A stretch of 64,000 bases of DNA from Burkholderiales bacterium (lineage in GTDB: Bacteria; Pseudomonadota; Gammaproteobacteria; Burkholderiales; Burkholderiaceae_E), in NCBI GenBank assembly GCA_026399835.1, contig JAPLQE010000010.1, positions 18,261-82,260 on the forward strand, written 5' to 3'. The position numbers and the translations under genes are program-made. The notes under the pieces are model-generated. The model did not search any database. It was not told the DNA's origin and worked only from the letters and a program-made list of their open reading frames with translations. This document shows, in pieces, positions 42,665 to 55,276 of the stretch (position 1 is its first letter; the number at the start of each line of letters is the position of its first letter).

Positions 42665-42952
42665 GCGCTTCCTCACATCCACCGCTGTTGTATACGCCTG
42701 GGGACAACCCCGTGGACAACCCGGTGGACGACGGGGGGGGTCTCCGGTGGACGGCCCCGGGACTCGCAGGGAACAACCCGGCTCCGGGACGCTCAGGACA
42801 CGATTCGTCCCCGGCCGTCCCGCGATCCCACGAGGGTGGTGCACAGGGTTCACATCACCCGCAGCGTCAGCACCCGTGCGGCTCGCAGCGGTTGTCCACA
42901 TATCCACCGACCACAACAACTAACTAACAACAATCATATAAAAGGAAAAGAG
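42665..42952. other. oriC: Candidate oriC region between dnaA and dnaN
   Basis: The 288-base dnaA-dnaN gap has several DnaA-box-like 9-mers: TGGGGACAA at 42699-42707, CGTGGACAA at 42711-42719, TTGTCCACA at 42892-42900 and ATATCCACC at 42900-42908, each one or two changes from consensus. It ends with the only clearly A/T-rich stretch nearby (about 42905-42950), which also holds the dnaN ribosome-binding site (AAGGAAAAGAG). A cluster plus A/T-rich stretch fits an origin, but the exact unwinding element cannot be fixed from sequence alone. Confidence 0.6.
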
Positions 42953-46782
<3,830 letters not shown>

Positions 46783-46784
46783 GC

Positions 46785-47003
46785 ATGGGCAACGACGTCG
46801 ATTCGCGCCTCACCGAACTCGAGATCAAGGCGGCGCTCGTCGAGGACCTCGTGGACCAGCTCAACGAGGTCATCGTGCGTCAGCAGGAGCAGATCGACCT
46901 GCTGATGCGCGAGGTGGCGCGGCTGGCGCGGCGGGCGGAGCCGTCGGGCGATGATGCGGCGCCGTTCCGCAGCCTGCGCGACGAGATCCCGCCGCACTAC
47001 TGA
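46785..47003 (+). CDS. slyX: SlyX-family protein
   Basis: A 72-residue acidic coiled-coil protein two bases after the gyrB stop. It has the [32 protein letters not shown] heptad pattern (in pieces) and ends [10 protein letters not shown], the hallmark P-P-H-Y end of SlyX proteins. The function is unknown; the name comes from its position near slyD in enterobacteria. Confidence 0.93.
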   Translation: MGNDVDSRLTELEIKAALVEDLVDQLNEVIVRQQEQIDLLMREVARLARRAEPSGDDAAPFRSLRDEIPPHY

Positions 47004-47018
47004 CGGGGGGCGCGCGAT

Positions 47019-47660
47019 TCAGGGCAGGCGCAGCTCGAACCGGGTGCCGCTCGCACCCTCGCCGTCGCAGAGATCGAGCAGCCTCAGCTCGCCGCTGCGA
47101 CCGTCGTTGATGTGCAGCCGCGCGACGGCGCGGCACAGCTCGGTGCCGAGGCCGGTCCGCTCCCCGTCGGTCGCGATGACTGGTTCGCCGTCGAGACCCG
47201 GCCCATCGTCCTCCACCGCGAGCACCAGCCAGCCGTCCTCGCATCGGGCCGAGAGCCGGATGCTCGAGCGCGCGTAGCGAGCCGCGTTGTCCACCGCGGC
47301 CTCGAGTGCGAGACCGATCAGGTAGGCATCGAAGAACCAGTCGGCCGGCGCACGCGAGGCGTCGACCTCGACCTCGATGTCCTGGCGCACCGCGATCGTC
47401 CGTGCGAACCGGGCGGCCTGCGCGAGGGCGTGCGCCGGATCCTCTTCCTGCTCGTTGGCGCAGAGCCCGTGAGCATCGTCGCGGTACAGGGTGAGGAAGG
47501 CCACCAGGCGCCGCTGCAGTGCGACGGCATCGGTGCGCAGCGGTCCGAGTTCAGTGGCCAGGTCCGGATGCGCCGCGAGCAGCTCGGTCAACCGCTGCTC
47601 GTGCACGGCAAGCCGGTTCTTCAGGTCGTGGACGACGAGCGCGGATAGGCCTGGGAACAT
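47019..47660 (-). CDS. Soluble histidine kinase-like protein (no sensor domain)
   Basis: A 213-residue protein with no membrane segment. It begins almost directly at the dimerisation/phosphoacceptor helix, with His11 in VVHDLKNRLAVHEQRL, a HDLKN-type H box. The ATPase part has the N box EAAVDNAARYA (near 130), the G1 box VEDDGPGLDG and GLGTELCRAV. The stop of the REC-TPR gene and this ATG are one base apart, so it is almost certainly the cognate kinase of that protein. The input signal must come from a partner. Confidence 0.82.
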   Translation of the reverse strand: MFPGLSALVVHDLKNRLAVHEQRLTELLAAHPDLATELGPLRTDAVALQRRLVAFLTLYRDDAHGLCANEQEEDPAHALAQAARFARTIAVRQDIEVEVDASRAPADWFFDAYLIGLALEAAVDNAARYARSSIRLSARCEDGWLVLAVEDDGPGLDGEPVIATDGERTGLGTELCRAVARLHINDGRSGELRLLDLCDGEGASGTRFELRLP

Positions 47661-47661
47661 G

Positions 47662-49326
47662 TCAGGACGCCACTTCCGAGATCTCGGCGGCTGGCGCCCT
47701 GCCAGCCGACTCCAGCTTGTGGAAGTAGGCGTCCATCTTCTTCAGGCGTTCCGGGTCGGCGGTGCCGCGCTCGTGCAGACGCACCAGCGCGGCCTGCACC
47801 TGTGCGAGCAGGTCCGGCCGTACGCCCTTCACGGCCATCGTCACCAGGTAGATCTCCGCCGCCGCGGTGAGCACGCCAGTGTGGTCAAGTGCCTTGGGCA
47901 GCGCCGCATTGACCATCGAGACGGCCTCGTCGAAACCGCCCGCCCGCAGTGTGCGCACAGCGGCCTTGGCCTGCTTCGCCGCCTCCGTCGACCAGTCGAC
48001 GCTCAGTGCCGCAGCGCGCTCGGGCATGCCGGCATCGACCAGCACCTTGCTCGCCAGCGCACGCGTGGAGGTGTACTCCGCCGAGGAAAGGCGCTCGGCG
48101 GCCGCCACCGCTGCGTCGAGCACTGCGAGGCCCTGCTCGGTCATTCCTGCAGCCAGAGCACCCTTGGCAACCAGCAGACGCGTGCGCGGCTCGAGCTCGA
48201 CGCCGAACAGACCGGCGAGCCGCCTGGCGGCGGCTTCGGACTCCTCGGTCTTCCCGAGCGCGGTCCACGCCTGCACGTCGATCGCGGCCGCCAGGGCCTG
48301 CGTACGCGGATCGCGGGGCTGGTGGGCGAGTTCCCTGGCGATGAGCTTGATCGCGCGCTGCGGCTCGCCCCGCTCGAGGCTGACCTGGGCGAGCAGCGCA
48401 CTGTTGCGCGAGTCGCGCGTGAGCGCGTTTGCGGTCTGGCGGACCACCTTGCTCAGTGCGGCGTCGGCAGTGTCGAGCTCGCCGGCGAGGTAGGCGATCT
48501 CGGCCCGGCGGCGATTGCGCAGCGCGCTCGGGATGTGTTCGGCGGCAGTCGTGGCGACCTTCAGCGCGCCGCTCACGTCGCCGGCGCGCTCGAGCAGCTC
48601 GAGCAGCAGCTCGTAGGCGCCAGCGTGATAGCGCCGCTCGTTGAGGATCGTGTGCAGGCGCTGGCGCGCCGCTTCGGTGTCGCCCATGGCGAGCAGGCAA
48701 CGCGCGATGCCGAGCGAGGCCCAGGTCATCGAGCTGCGCACCCTCAGCGCACGGCGGTAGGTCTGCAGCGCGTCGTCCCAGCGGGCGAGCGCCACCTGGC
48801 ACATCGATGCATGGCGCAGCAGCTCGATCCGGTGGCGCGGGCCGGCCTTCTCCAGGCGCTTGCAGTGCTCCAGCCCCTCGGCGAAACGCCCTGCGTGCAC
48901 CGCTTCGTACATCGGCCGCAGCGCGACGTGACGGGCCAGCGCCTCCTCGATGCGCGAGAGCAGCTGATCGCTCGCGACCGGCTTGACCAGGTAGCCATCG
49001 GGCAGCATCTCGGCGGCGCTGGCGACGCGGTCGATGGTCGAATCGGCAGAGATGACGAAGAACAGCCCGCCCGGCGGCATCAGCCGTTCCTGGCGCAGGT
49101 ACTCGAGCAGCTGCTGGCCGTCGGTGCCGGGACCGAGGTCGTAGTCGGACAGGATCAGGTTGAACGGCGCAGCACGGATGGCCTCGACCGCGCTCCGCGC
49201 GTCGTGGGCGAGGACGATGTCCTTGATCTGCGCTTCGGCCAGCGTGTCGCGTAGCCGCGTACGCATCTCTCGGATGTCGTCGACGACCAGTGCACGCAGA
49301 CCTTTGAGCTGGCTCGCACTCAGCAT
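47662..49326 (-). CDS. Response regulator with TPR-repeat output domain
   Basis: A 554-residue protein from ATG 49326. The receiver (about residues 8-135) has the acidic pair in LVVDD (16-17), Asp61 in LILSDYDLG and Lys115 in YLVKPVAS. From about 150 on there are TPR-like helical pairs (AEGLEHCKRLEKAGP, WDDALQTYRRALRVR, ASLGIARCLLAMGDTEAARQRL and further) to the C-terminus. There is no DNA-binding or enzymatic output. It is cotranscribed with the downstream soluble kinase and probably works by protein-protein interaction. The family is close to the REC-TPR proteins of Pseudomonas and Burkholderia. Confidence 0.85.
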   Translation of the reverse strand: MLSASQLKGLRALVVDDIREMRTRLRDTLAEAQIKDIVLAHDARSAVEAIRAAPFNLILSDYDLGPGTDGQQLLEYLRQERLMPPGGLFFVISADSTIDRVASAAEMLPDGYLVKPVASDQLLSRIEEALARHVALRPMYEAVHAGRFAEGLEHCKRLEKAGPRHRIELLRHASMCQVALARWDDALQTYRRALRVRSSMTWASLGIARCLLAMGDTEAARQRLHTILNERRYHAGAYELLLELLERAGDVSGALKVATTAAEHIPSALRNRRRAEIAYLAGELDTADAALSKVVRQTANALTRDSRNSALLAQVSLERGEPQRAIKLIARELAHQPRDPRTQALAAAIDVQAWTALGKTEESEAAARRLAGLFGVELEPRTRLLVAKGALAAGMTEQGLAVLDAAVAAAERLSSAEYTSTRALASKVLVDAGMPERAAALSVDWSTEAAKQAKAAVRTLRAGGFDEAVSMVNAALPKALDHTGVLTAAAEIYLVTMAVKGVRPDLLAQVQAALVRLHERGTADPERLKKMDAYFHKLESAGRAPAAEISEVAS

Positions 49327-49525
49327 GGGGCGGGTTCCCGTTGAGTCCCGAGCGTAGCGTCCCCCCGGGCGACAGAGGGCTCGTTGCACACGTCCGAGGT
49401 GCCGCTGGTCCGGGTGCGATAGACGCACGGCACATCGCGGGTGACGGACGGCCACTTACCCGAAAGGGTCGACGCACGCCGGGAACGTCGTGTAGCGTGC
49501 AAACCTCGCCAGGAGGAGACCCTGC

Positions 49526-50566
49526 ATGCAACGCCGCGCATCCGCCGCGGGCGCCGTCGCGCCCACCTCTCCGGAATCGACTGTCCCCTCGCGCCGTCGT
49601 GCGCTCGCCGCTGCCGGCGGCACCGCCGTACTCGGCACGCTGCCGCGCTTCGCGATCGGCCAGGGCACCTGGCCGAACAAGGCGGTCCGCGTGATCGTGA
49701 CCAACCCGCCCGGCGGGCTGACCGATGCCTACGCGCGCCAGTACAGCGAGGCGCTGTCGCGCAAGTTCGGCCAGCCCTTCGTCGTCGACAACCGACCGGG
49801 TGCGGGCGGCATCATCGCGGCCGATGCGCTGGCGAAGGCGCCGGCCGACGGGTACACGCTGATGGTCGCGATCCAGACGCCGATGTGGAACGGCCGCGTG
49901 CTCTACAAGGCGCTGCAGTACGACCCGGACAAGGCCTTCGCGCCGATCACGCTGTTCCCGGCCGGCGCGCTGGCCTTCGGCGTGCATGCCAAGCTGCCGA
50001 TCAGGACGCCCGACGAGTACGTCGCCTGGGCCGCGAAGAATGCGGCTGCGGTGGGCACCTATGCCGCCGGCTCCTGGCCGCACATGATCGCCGACACCTG
50101 GAACCGCACCCGCAACCTCAAGCTCGACGTGATCCACTACAAGGGCGAGCCGCCGATGTGGGTCGACATCTCGTCGGGCCAGGTGAGCGGCGGGCTGGGC
50201 AGCTTCCAGGCGATGAGCAGCCACATCGAGCGCGGCACGGTCCGCCCGATCGCGGTGGTCGGCCAGCGCCGCTCGCCGCGGCTGCCCGACGTGCCGACCT
50301 TCGTCGAGCAGGGCCACATGGATCCGATCTTCGCGCTCGACGGCTGGCTGCCGATGGTCGCGCCCGCGGGCACGCCGGAGGACATCCTGCAGAAGCTCTC
50401 CGAGGGCGTGATGGAGGCCTATCAGACGCCGAAGATCCAGCAGCTCCACGAGACCTTCGGCATCCCCAACGGGCCGGTCGGCCTGGAGGAGGCACGGCGG
50501 CGCTGGAAGGACGAGGCGCCGCAGTGGGTGGCGATCGCGGACCGGCTCGGCATCAAGCTCGACTGA
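49526..50566 (+). CDS. Bug-family tripartite tricarboxylate transporter substrate-binding protein
   Basis: A 346-residue periplasmic protein with an AGGAGGAG ribosome-binding site. The N-terminus has SRRRALAAAGG, a twin-Arg-like signal. The TctC/Bug signature is clear: VRVIVTNPPGGLTDAYAR (phosphate-binding-like P-loop-like first lobe), FVVDNRPGAGGIIAADALAKAPADGYTL in pieces, and a C-terminal lobe with GTPEDILQKLSEG. The pocket binds a small organic acid. No membrane components (TctA/TctB) lie next to it, which is common for Bug proteins of this order. Confidence 0.93.
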   Translation: MQRRASAAGAVAPTSPESTVPSRRRALAAAGGTAVLGTLPRFAIGQGTWPNKAVRVIVTNPPGGLTDAYARQYSEALSRKFGQPFVVDNRPGAGGIIAADALAKAPADGYTLMVAIQTPMWNGRVLYKALQYDPDKAFAPITLFPAGALAFGVHAKLPIRTPDEYVAWAAKNAAAVGTYAAGSWPHMIADTWNRTRNLKLDVIHYKGEPPMWVDISSGQVSGGLGSFQAMSSHIERGTVRPIAVVGQRRSPRLPDVPTFVEQGHMDPIFALDGWLPMVAPAGTPEDILQKLSEGVMEAYQTPKIQQLHETFGIPNGPVGLEEARRRWKDEAPQWVAIADRLGIKLD

Positions 50567-50596
50567 CCGCCACCCGAGCGCGCGCGGGTCGCGGCG

Positions 50597-51580
50597 CTAT
50601 GCCGCGGCCCGTCGCGAGGCCCGCCGCTCGGCCCAGAGGTTCAGGCCGTTGGCGGCCAGGATGCAGGCGGCACCGACCATCACCGGCAGGCGAAGCGGTT
50701 CGGCGTACAGCAGCATGCCGACCACCGCGATCAGCGGCAGGCGCATGAAGTCCATCGGCGCGACCACGATCGCGTCGGCCAGCCGTGAGGCACGCGTCAG
50801 GCAGTAGTGGGCGCTCAGCCCGGCCAGCCCGCAGAGCACAGACCAGCCCAGCGCCCCCGCCGAGGACAGCGTGATGCCGGTGTCCGCGAGCACCAGCAGC
50901 GCGGCGATCGGCAGCTGCAGCACGTGCATCCAGACCAGCATCACGAACGGGCGGTCGGTGCGGGTCAGGCGACGCACTGCCATCATGTTGATCGCGAAGC
51001 CGAGCGCCGAGGCGAGCGCGAGCAGCGATCCCGGTCCGAGCGACAGGTGCTCGAGGAAGGCCTGCGGCGACGGCCCCGCGTTGGCGGGCCAGACCACGAC
51101 GAGCGCCCCCGCGAAGCCCACCAGCGCGGCGAACGCCCGCCAGGCGGTGAGTCGCTCGCGCAGGAAGAGCGGCGCCAGCACCGCCACCCACAGCGGCGCG
51201 GTGAACTCGAGCGCGAAGACCTCCACCAGCGGGATCATCGCGACCGCCAGCATCCAGGCGAGCTGCGCGCCGAAATGCACCACCGCACGGCCCGCGGTCA
51301 GCGCCGGCTGCCCGCTGCGCAGACTCGCCAGCGTGCCGCGCAGGGCGACATGCAGCACCGCGAGGACCAGCAGGCCGGTGCCGGCCCGCCAGAACAGCAG
51401 CTCGAGCGCGCCGATCGAGCGCATCGCCTCGCGCCCGGTGATCGCGATCATCGAGAACGACAGCAGCGCGCCGATCATCCAGATCGCGGCGCGGCGCGGG
51501 TCCGCCGCAGGCCGGCCGGTGTCCGGCGACGCGGGACGGACGCGCGCGGCAGCGCCGTCGTCGGTGGAGGAGCGTGACAT
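50597..51580 (-). CDS. EamA/DMT-family transporter
   Basis: A 327-residue inner-membrane protein from ATG 51580 with ten hydrophobic helices, twice repeating the EamA fold: AAIWMIGALLSFSMIAITGREA begins the first (in pieces) and GPGSLLALASALGFAINMMAVRRL the second. The EFTAPLWVAVLAPLFLRE and PMDFMRLPLIAVVGMLLYAEPL stretches fit the RhaT/RarD/S-adenosylmethionine-type exporters. The substrate is unknown. It is divergent from the chemoreceptor gene. Confidence 0.88.
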   Translation of the reverse strand: MSRSSTDDGAAARVRPASPDTGRPAADPRRAAIWMIGALLSFSMIAITGREAMRSIGALELLFWRAGTGLLVLAVLHVALRGTLASLRSGQPALTAGRAVVHFGAQLAWMLAVAMIPLVEVFALEFTAPLWVAVLAPLFLRERLTAWRAFAALVGFAGALVVVWPANAGPSPQAFLEHLSLGPGSLLALASALGFAINMMAVRRLTRTDRPFVMLVWMHVLQLPIAALLVLADTGITLSSAGALGWSVLCGLAGLSAHYCLTRASRLADAIVVAPMDFMRLPLIAVVGMLLYAEPLRLPVMVGAACILAANGLNLWAERRASRRAAA

Positions 51581-51809
51581 CGGTGGGGTGTCTCCGTGGG
51601 CGCCAGGGATCGGCGCGCGCCGTGCAGGGCCGGTCCGGCGGTCGGACCGGGGCCTGCATGTTACGGGTTTCCACATCAGCGTTTGGACATGGGACCTCCG
51701 GTTCCCCTACAGCGGCAAAACCGCACAGTCGGTTATCGCCCAACCGGCCGGCGATCCGGCGGGCGAGCATTCGCCGTGCACGCCCGCCACGGGTACCTGG
51801 AGTTGACCG

Positions 51810-53363
51810 ATGTTCCTCGAATGGACCCTGAAGAAACGCCTGACGCTGACCTTCGCCGCGATCCTGACGACCGCGTGCGCGCTGCTCGGCGTGGCGCTCG
51901 TCAACAACGCGCGACTGGCCGACACAGTGAAGTGGAGCACCCACACGTACAAGGTCCTGTCGGAAGCCGACAGCATGCTGCTCAACATGGTGAACATCGA
52001 GACCGGCATGCGCGGCTTCGTCGCGTCGGGCAGCGAAAAGTTCCTGGAGCCCTTCGACAAGGGTCAGGAGGGCTTCGCGACCGCGTTCGAGCAGATCAAG
52101 TCGCTGACGTCGGACAACGCCGCGCAGCAGACCAGGCTGGACCGGGCGAAGGCCGACCACGTCCAGTTCATGGCGGTCGCCCGTGAGCTCATCGGCCTGC
52201 GCCGCGAGGTCACCGCCGGCAAGGTGCCGCTGGACACCTTGCAGCAGACGTTCGCCGCCGGCAAGGACAAGGCGGCGATGGATTCGTTCAGGGCGGGCAA
52301 GGCCGAGATCACGCAGGTCGAGACCGATCTGCTGGCGGCGCGTCAGGCCGCGCTGGCCGCGACGATGTCGGCCACCACCTGGACCCTGGTGATCGGTGGC
52401 GTGGTGCTGTGCGCGCTGACCGTGCTGCTCGGTCTCGCGCTGACGCGCAGCGTCTTCCGTCAGCTCGGCGCCGAGCCCGGTGATGCGCAGAGGGCCGTCG
52501 ACGCCGTCGCTGCCGGTGACCTCAGGGTGCAGATCGCCCTGCGCCCCGGCGACACCCGCAGCCTGATGGCGTCGCTGGCCGGGATGCGCGATGCGCTGGT
52601 CCGTGTCGTCGCCGACGTGCGGAGCAACTCCGAGAACGTGGCCTCGGCCAGCGCGCAGATCGCCCAGGGCAACCAGGACCTCTCCGGCCGCACCGAGCAG
52701 CAGGCCAGTGCGCTGCAGCAGACCGCCGCGACGATGGAGGAACTGGGCACCACCGTGCGCAACAACGCCGACAACGCGAAGCAGGCCAACCAGCTCGCGC
52801 AGAGCGCCTCGGCCGTGGCGGTCAAGGGCGGCGACGTGGTCGGCAAGGTGGTCACCACCATGCAGGACATCAATGCCAGCAGCCGCAAGATCGGCGACAT
52901 CATCAGCGTGATCGACGGCATCGCCTTCCAGACCAACATCCTCGCGCTGAACGCGGCGGTCGAGGCCGCGCGCGCGGGCGAGCAGGGCCGCGGCTTCGCG
53001 GTGGTGGCCTCCGAGGTGCGCAGTCTCGCGCAGCGCAGCGCCGAGGCGGCCAAGGAGATCAAGACGCTGATCGGCCACAGCGTCGAGCAGGTGGCGCTCG
53101 GCACCGGCCTGGTCGACGAGGCCGGCCAGACGATGGAGGAGATCGTCGCGTCCATCCGTCGCGTGACCGACATCGTGGCCGAGATCAGTTCCGCCAGCGT
53201 CGAGCAGAGCTCCGGCGTGCAGCAGGTGGGCGAGGCGGTCAGCCAGATGGACCGGACCACCCAGCAGAACGCGGCGCTGGTGGAGGAGAGCGCGGCTGCC
53301 GCGGACAGCCTGAAGGGGCAGGCGGAACACCTGGTGCAGGCCGTGGCGGTGTTCAAGCTCTAG
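51810..53363 (+). CDS. Methyl-accepting chemotaxis protein
   Basis: A 517-residue chemoreceptor. TM1 lies at about 10-30 and TM2 at about 190-210; between them is a helical-bundle sensor of the CHASE3/4HB type ([16 protein letters not shown] is typical of CHASE3). HAMP follows, then the signalling domain with the trimer-tip sequence [23 protein letters not shown] and [22 protein letters not shown] (in pieces). It senses an unknown periplasmic stimulus and controls CheA. No che genes are adjacent. A small flagellar-like gene lies at 56.2 kb. Confidence 0.95.
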   Translation: MFLEWTLKKRLTLTFAAILTTACALLGVALVNNARLADTVKWSTHTYKVLSEADSMLLNMVNIETGMRGFVASGSEKFLEPFDKGQEGFATAFEQIKSLTSDNAAQQTRLDRAKADHVQFMAVARELIGLRREVTAGKVPLDTLQQTFAAGKDKAAMDSFRAGKAEITQVETDLLAARQAALAATMSATTWTLVIGGVVLCALTVLLGLALTRSVFRQLGAEPGDAQRAVDAVAAGDLRVQIALRPGDTRSLMASLAGMRDALVRVVADVRSNSENVASASAQIAQGNQDLSGRTEQQASALQQTAATMEELGTTVRNNADNAKQANQLAQSASAVAVKGGDVVGKVVTTMQDINASSRKIGDIISVIDGIAFQTNILALNAAVEAARAGEQGRGFAVVASEVRSLAQRSAEAAKEIKTLIGHSVEQVALGTGLVDEAGQTMEEIVASIRRVTDIVAEISSASVEQSSGVQQVGEAVSQMDRTTQQNAALVEESAAAADSLKGQAEHLVQAVAVFKL

Positions 53364-53435
53364 CGGCCGGGGCATGCGTGGTACGGTCACCGTGCGAGCC
53401 GCGGCCGGCAGGCTGCGGCTGCAAGGGGAAACGAC

Positions 53436-53700
53436 ATGACCACGTCCGATGAGTCGGGCGCCGCGCAGGCCGCCGGATGGCGCGCCGCCGGCGACTGGCA
53501 CCACGCGTACTTCACCGGCATCGTGCTCGCCGCCGTCGCGCGGCTGGGCACCCCCGTTGCCGCCGAGCTGGGTCTGGGCCGGCACCGCGCTCTGCGGCAT
53601 CCCGTCCGAGGTCACCGTAGCCATGCTGCGCGGCTGGCATGCGCAGAACGGGCTGATGCTCGGCAACCCCCGCCTGGGCCGATCGAACCCGGGCCCCGCC
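53436..53700 (+). pseudogene. Possible frameshifted small gene
   Basis: From ATG 53436 (ribosome-binding site AAGGGGAAA) about 48 residues look protein-like, with WHHAYFTGIVLAAVARLGTPV. Around 53560 the plausible continuation moves to another frame (WVWAGTALCGIPSEVTVAMLRGWHAQ and on to about 53700), after which both frames run antisense into the thioredoxin gene. I do not recognise the protein. This may be a decayed gene; the original 3' end seems lost. Confidence 0.35.
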
Positions 53701-53952
53701 TCAGGCGGCGCCCAGCCACAGTCCGACCTTGTCCCGGTTCGGCAGACCGCCCGCGTGCACGACCTTGCCGTCGATCACGACCGCCGGCGTCGACATCACG
53801 CCATAGCCCATGATCTCGCGCATGTCCTCGACCTTGGTGATGGTGACGGACACCGCGCGTTCGCGGGCGACGTCCTCGATCAGCTGCACGGTCCGCTTGC
53901 AGTTCGCGCAGCCCGGACCCAGCACCTTGATGTCGATGTTCCTGATGTCCAT
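53701..53952 (-). CDS. Thioredoxin-fold protein (MTH895/TM0996-like)
   Basis: An 83-residue redox-active small protein. It has a GPGCANCK active site (CxxC, residues about 14-17) and the cis-Pro in MSTPAVVIDGKVVHAG. This matches the family of 'thioredoxin family protein' genes found next to ArsP/YraQ-type permeases. The permease gene at 53991 follows within 38 bases upstream on the same strand, so the two form a probable operon. It likely reduces a metalloid or a disulphide for the permease. Confidence 0.9.
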   Translation of the reverse strand: MDIRNIDIKVLGPGCANCKRTVQLIEDVARERAVSVTITKVEDMREIMGYGVMSTPAVVIDGKVVHAGGLPNRDKVGLWLGAA

Positions 53953-53990
53953 GCGGTCGGTCCTCGAAGCGTGTGGAGGGTGGGGTCGGC

Positions 53991-55091
53991 TCAGCCGAGC
54001 GCCGGGGCGATCGCGTTGAACAGGTAGCCGATGATCACGATGCCGACGGTGACGATGCCGAAGAACAGCGCGAGCAGCGGCGCCCTCACGACGCGCTTGA
54101 GCATGATCAGCGAGGGCAGCGACAGCGCGGTCACGGCCATCATGAAGGCCAGCGCCGTGCCGAGTCCGACGCCCTTTGCGACGAGGGCTTCGGCGATCGG
54201 CAGCGCGCCGAAGATGTCGGCGTACATCGGCGCTCCGATCGCGGTGGCGACGAGCACCGCCCACCAGCGGTCGTGGCCGAGCGTGGCGACGACCCACGAC
54301 GCCGGAATCCAGTTGTGGATCGCCGAACCGATCCCGACGCCCGCCAGCACGTACGGCCAGACGCGACGCACGATGTCGAGCACCTGGTCGCGGGCATAGG
54401 CCGTGCGCTCGGCGCGGGTCAGCCGCTGCGCCTGGGTGGCCGACACCGGCGCCGAGAACACGAACGGTTCGATGTACCGCTCCATCCGAAGGTGTCCGAT
54501 CAGCAGCCCGCCGACGATCGCGAGCACCAGCCCGACGACCACGTAGGCGAGCGCCACCGTCCAGTTGAAGATGCTCGCCAGCAGGATCACCGATGCGAGG
54601 TCGACCAGCGGCGACGAGATCAGGAACGCGAAGGTGATGCCCAGCGGCAGGCCGGCGCTGGTGAAGCCGATGAAGAGCGGGATCGACGAGCAGGAACAGA
54701 ACGGCGTGAGCGTGCCGAGCAGTGCGGCGGCCACGCTGCCCGACACGCCGGTGTAGCGGCCCAGCAGATCCCGGGTGCGCTCCGGCGGGAAGTAGCTCTG
54801 CACGTACGAGATGCAGAAGATCAGCGTCGACAGCAGCACGAAGAGCTTGATCACGTCGTACACGAAGAAATGGATGCTGCCGCCCAGCGGGCTCGAGACC
54901 GGCAACCCGAGGCCGCCCTCGACGGCGATCCTGACGAGCGTCGACAGCCAGTCCATCCGCAGCAGCTGGGCGTTCGCCCAGGACAGGACGGGAAGCCCCG
55001 CGCGCTCGGTCGCCCACAGAACGGCGAAGCCCGCCAGGACCCAGGGCCAGCGGGGCGGCGTGTGCGCGACGGCGGAATCGGTGGTGGTCAT
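53991..55091 (-). CDS. YraQ/ArsP-family permease
   Basis: A 366-residue inner-membrane protein from ATG 55091, with eight to ten helices. The signature LGTLTPFCSCSSIPLFIGFTSAGLPLG (in pieces) is the conserved Cys-rich motif of the DUF318/ArsP group. GAPMYADIFGALPIAEALVAKG is the second signature. ArsP members export organoarsenicals; others are found with thioredoxin-like partners in metal or sulphur contexts. The linked CxxC protein supports that role here, but the substrate is unknown. Confidence 0.87.
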   Translation of the reverse strand: MTTTDSAVAHTPPRWPWVLAGFAVLWATERAGLPVLSWANAQLLRMDWLSTLVRIAVEGGLGLPVSSPLGGSIHFFVYDVIKLFVLLSTLIFCISYVQSYFPPERTRDLLGRYTGVSGSVAAALLGTLTPFCSCSSIPLFIGFTSAGLPLGITFAFLISSPLVDLASVILLASIFNWTVALAYVVVGLVLAIVGGLLIGHLRMERYIEPFVFSAPVSATQAQRLTRAERTAYARDQVLDIVRRVWPYVLAGVGIGSAIHNWIPASWVVATLGHDRWWAVLVATAIGAPMYADIFGALPIAEALVAKGVGLGTALAFMMAVTALSLPSLIMLKRVVRAPLLALFFGIVTVGIVIIGYLFNAIAPALG

Positions 55092-55276
55092 GGCGATCAC
55101 CCTCAGCATGCGCGCAGTGCGGGTGCGATCGCGCCGTCGGCGGCCCTCGTGGCCGGGCACGCCGGTGCCGCGGCTTGAGGTGGGACAAGGAATCGACGGA
55201 TCGGGAATCGACGGACCGGCGGACCGTCGAGGCGACGGCATCGCCGCGCGCATCGGAGATCCGGCCCCGCCGGGCC

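Noticed and set aside
50553..53666. Open frame of over 1,000 codons on the minus strand opposite the chemoreceptor and EamA genes
   Set aside because: Shadow of real genes; Arg/His/Leu-rich with no motifs.
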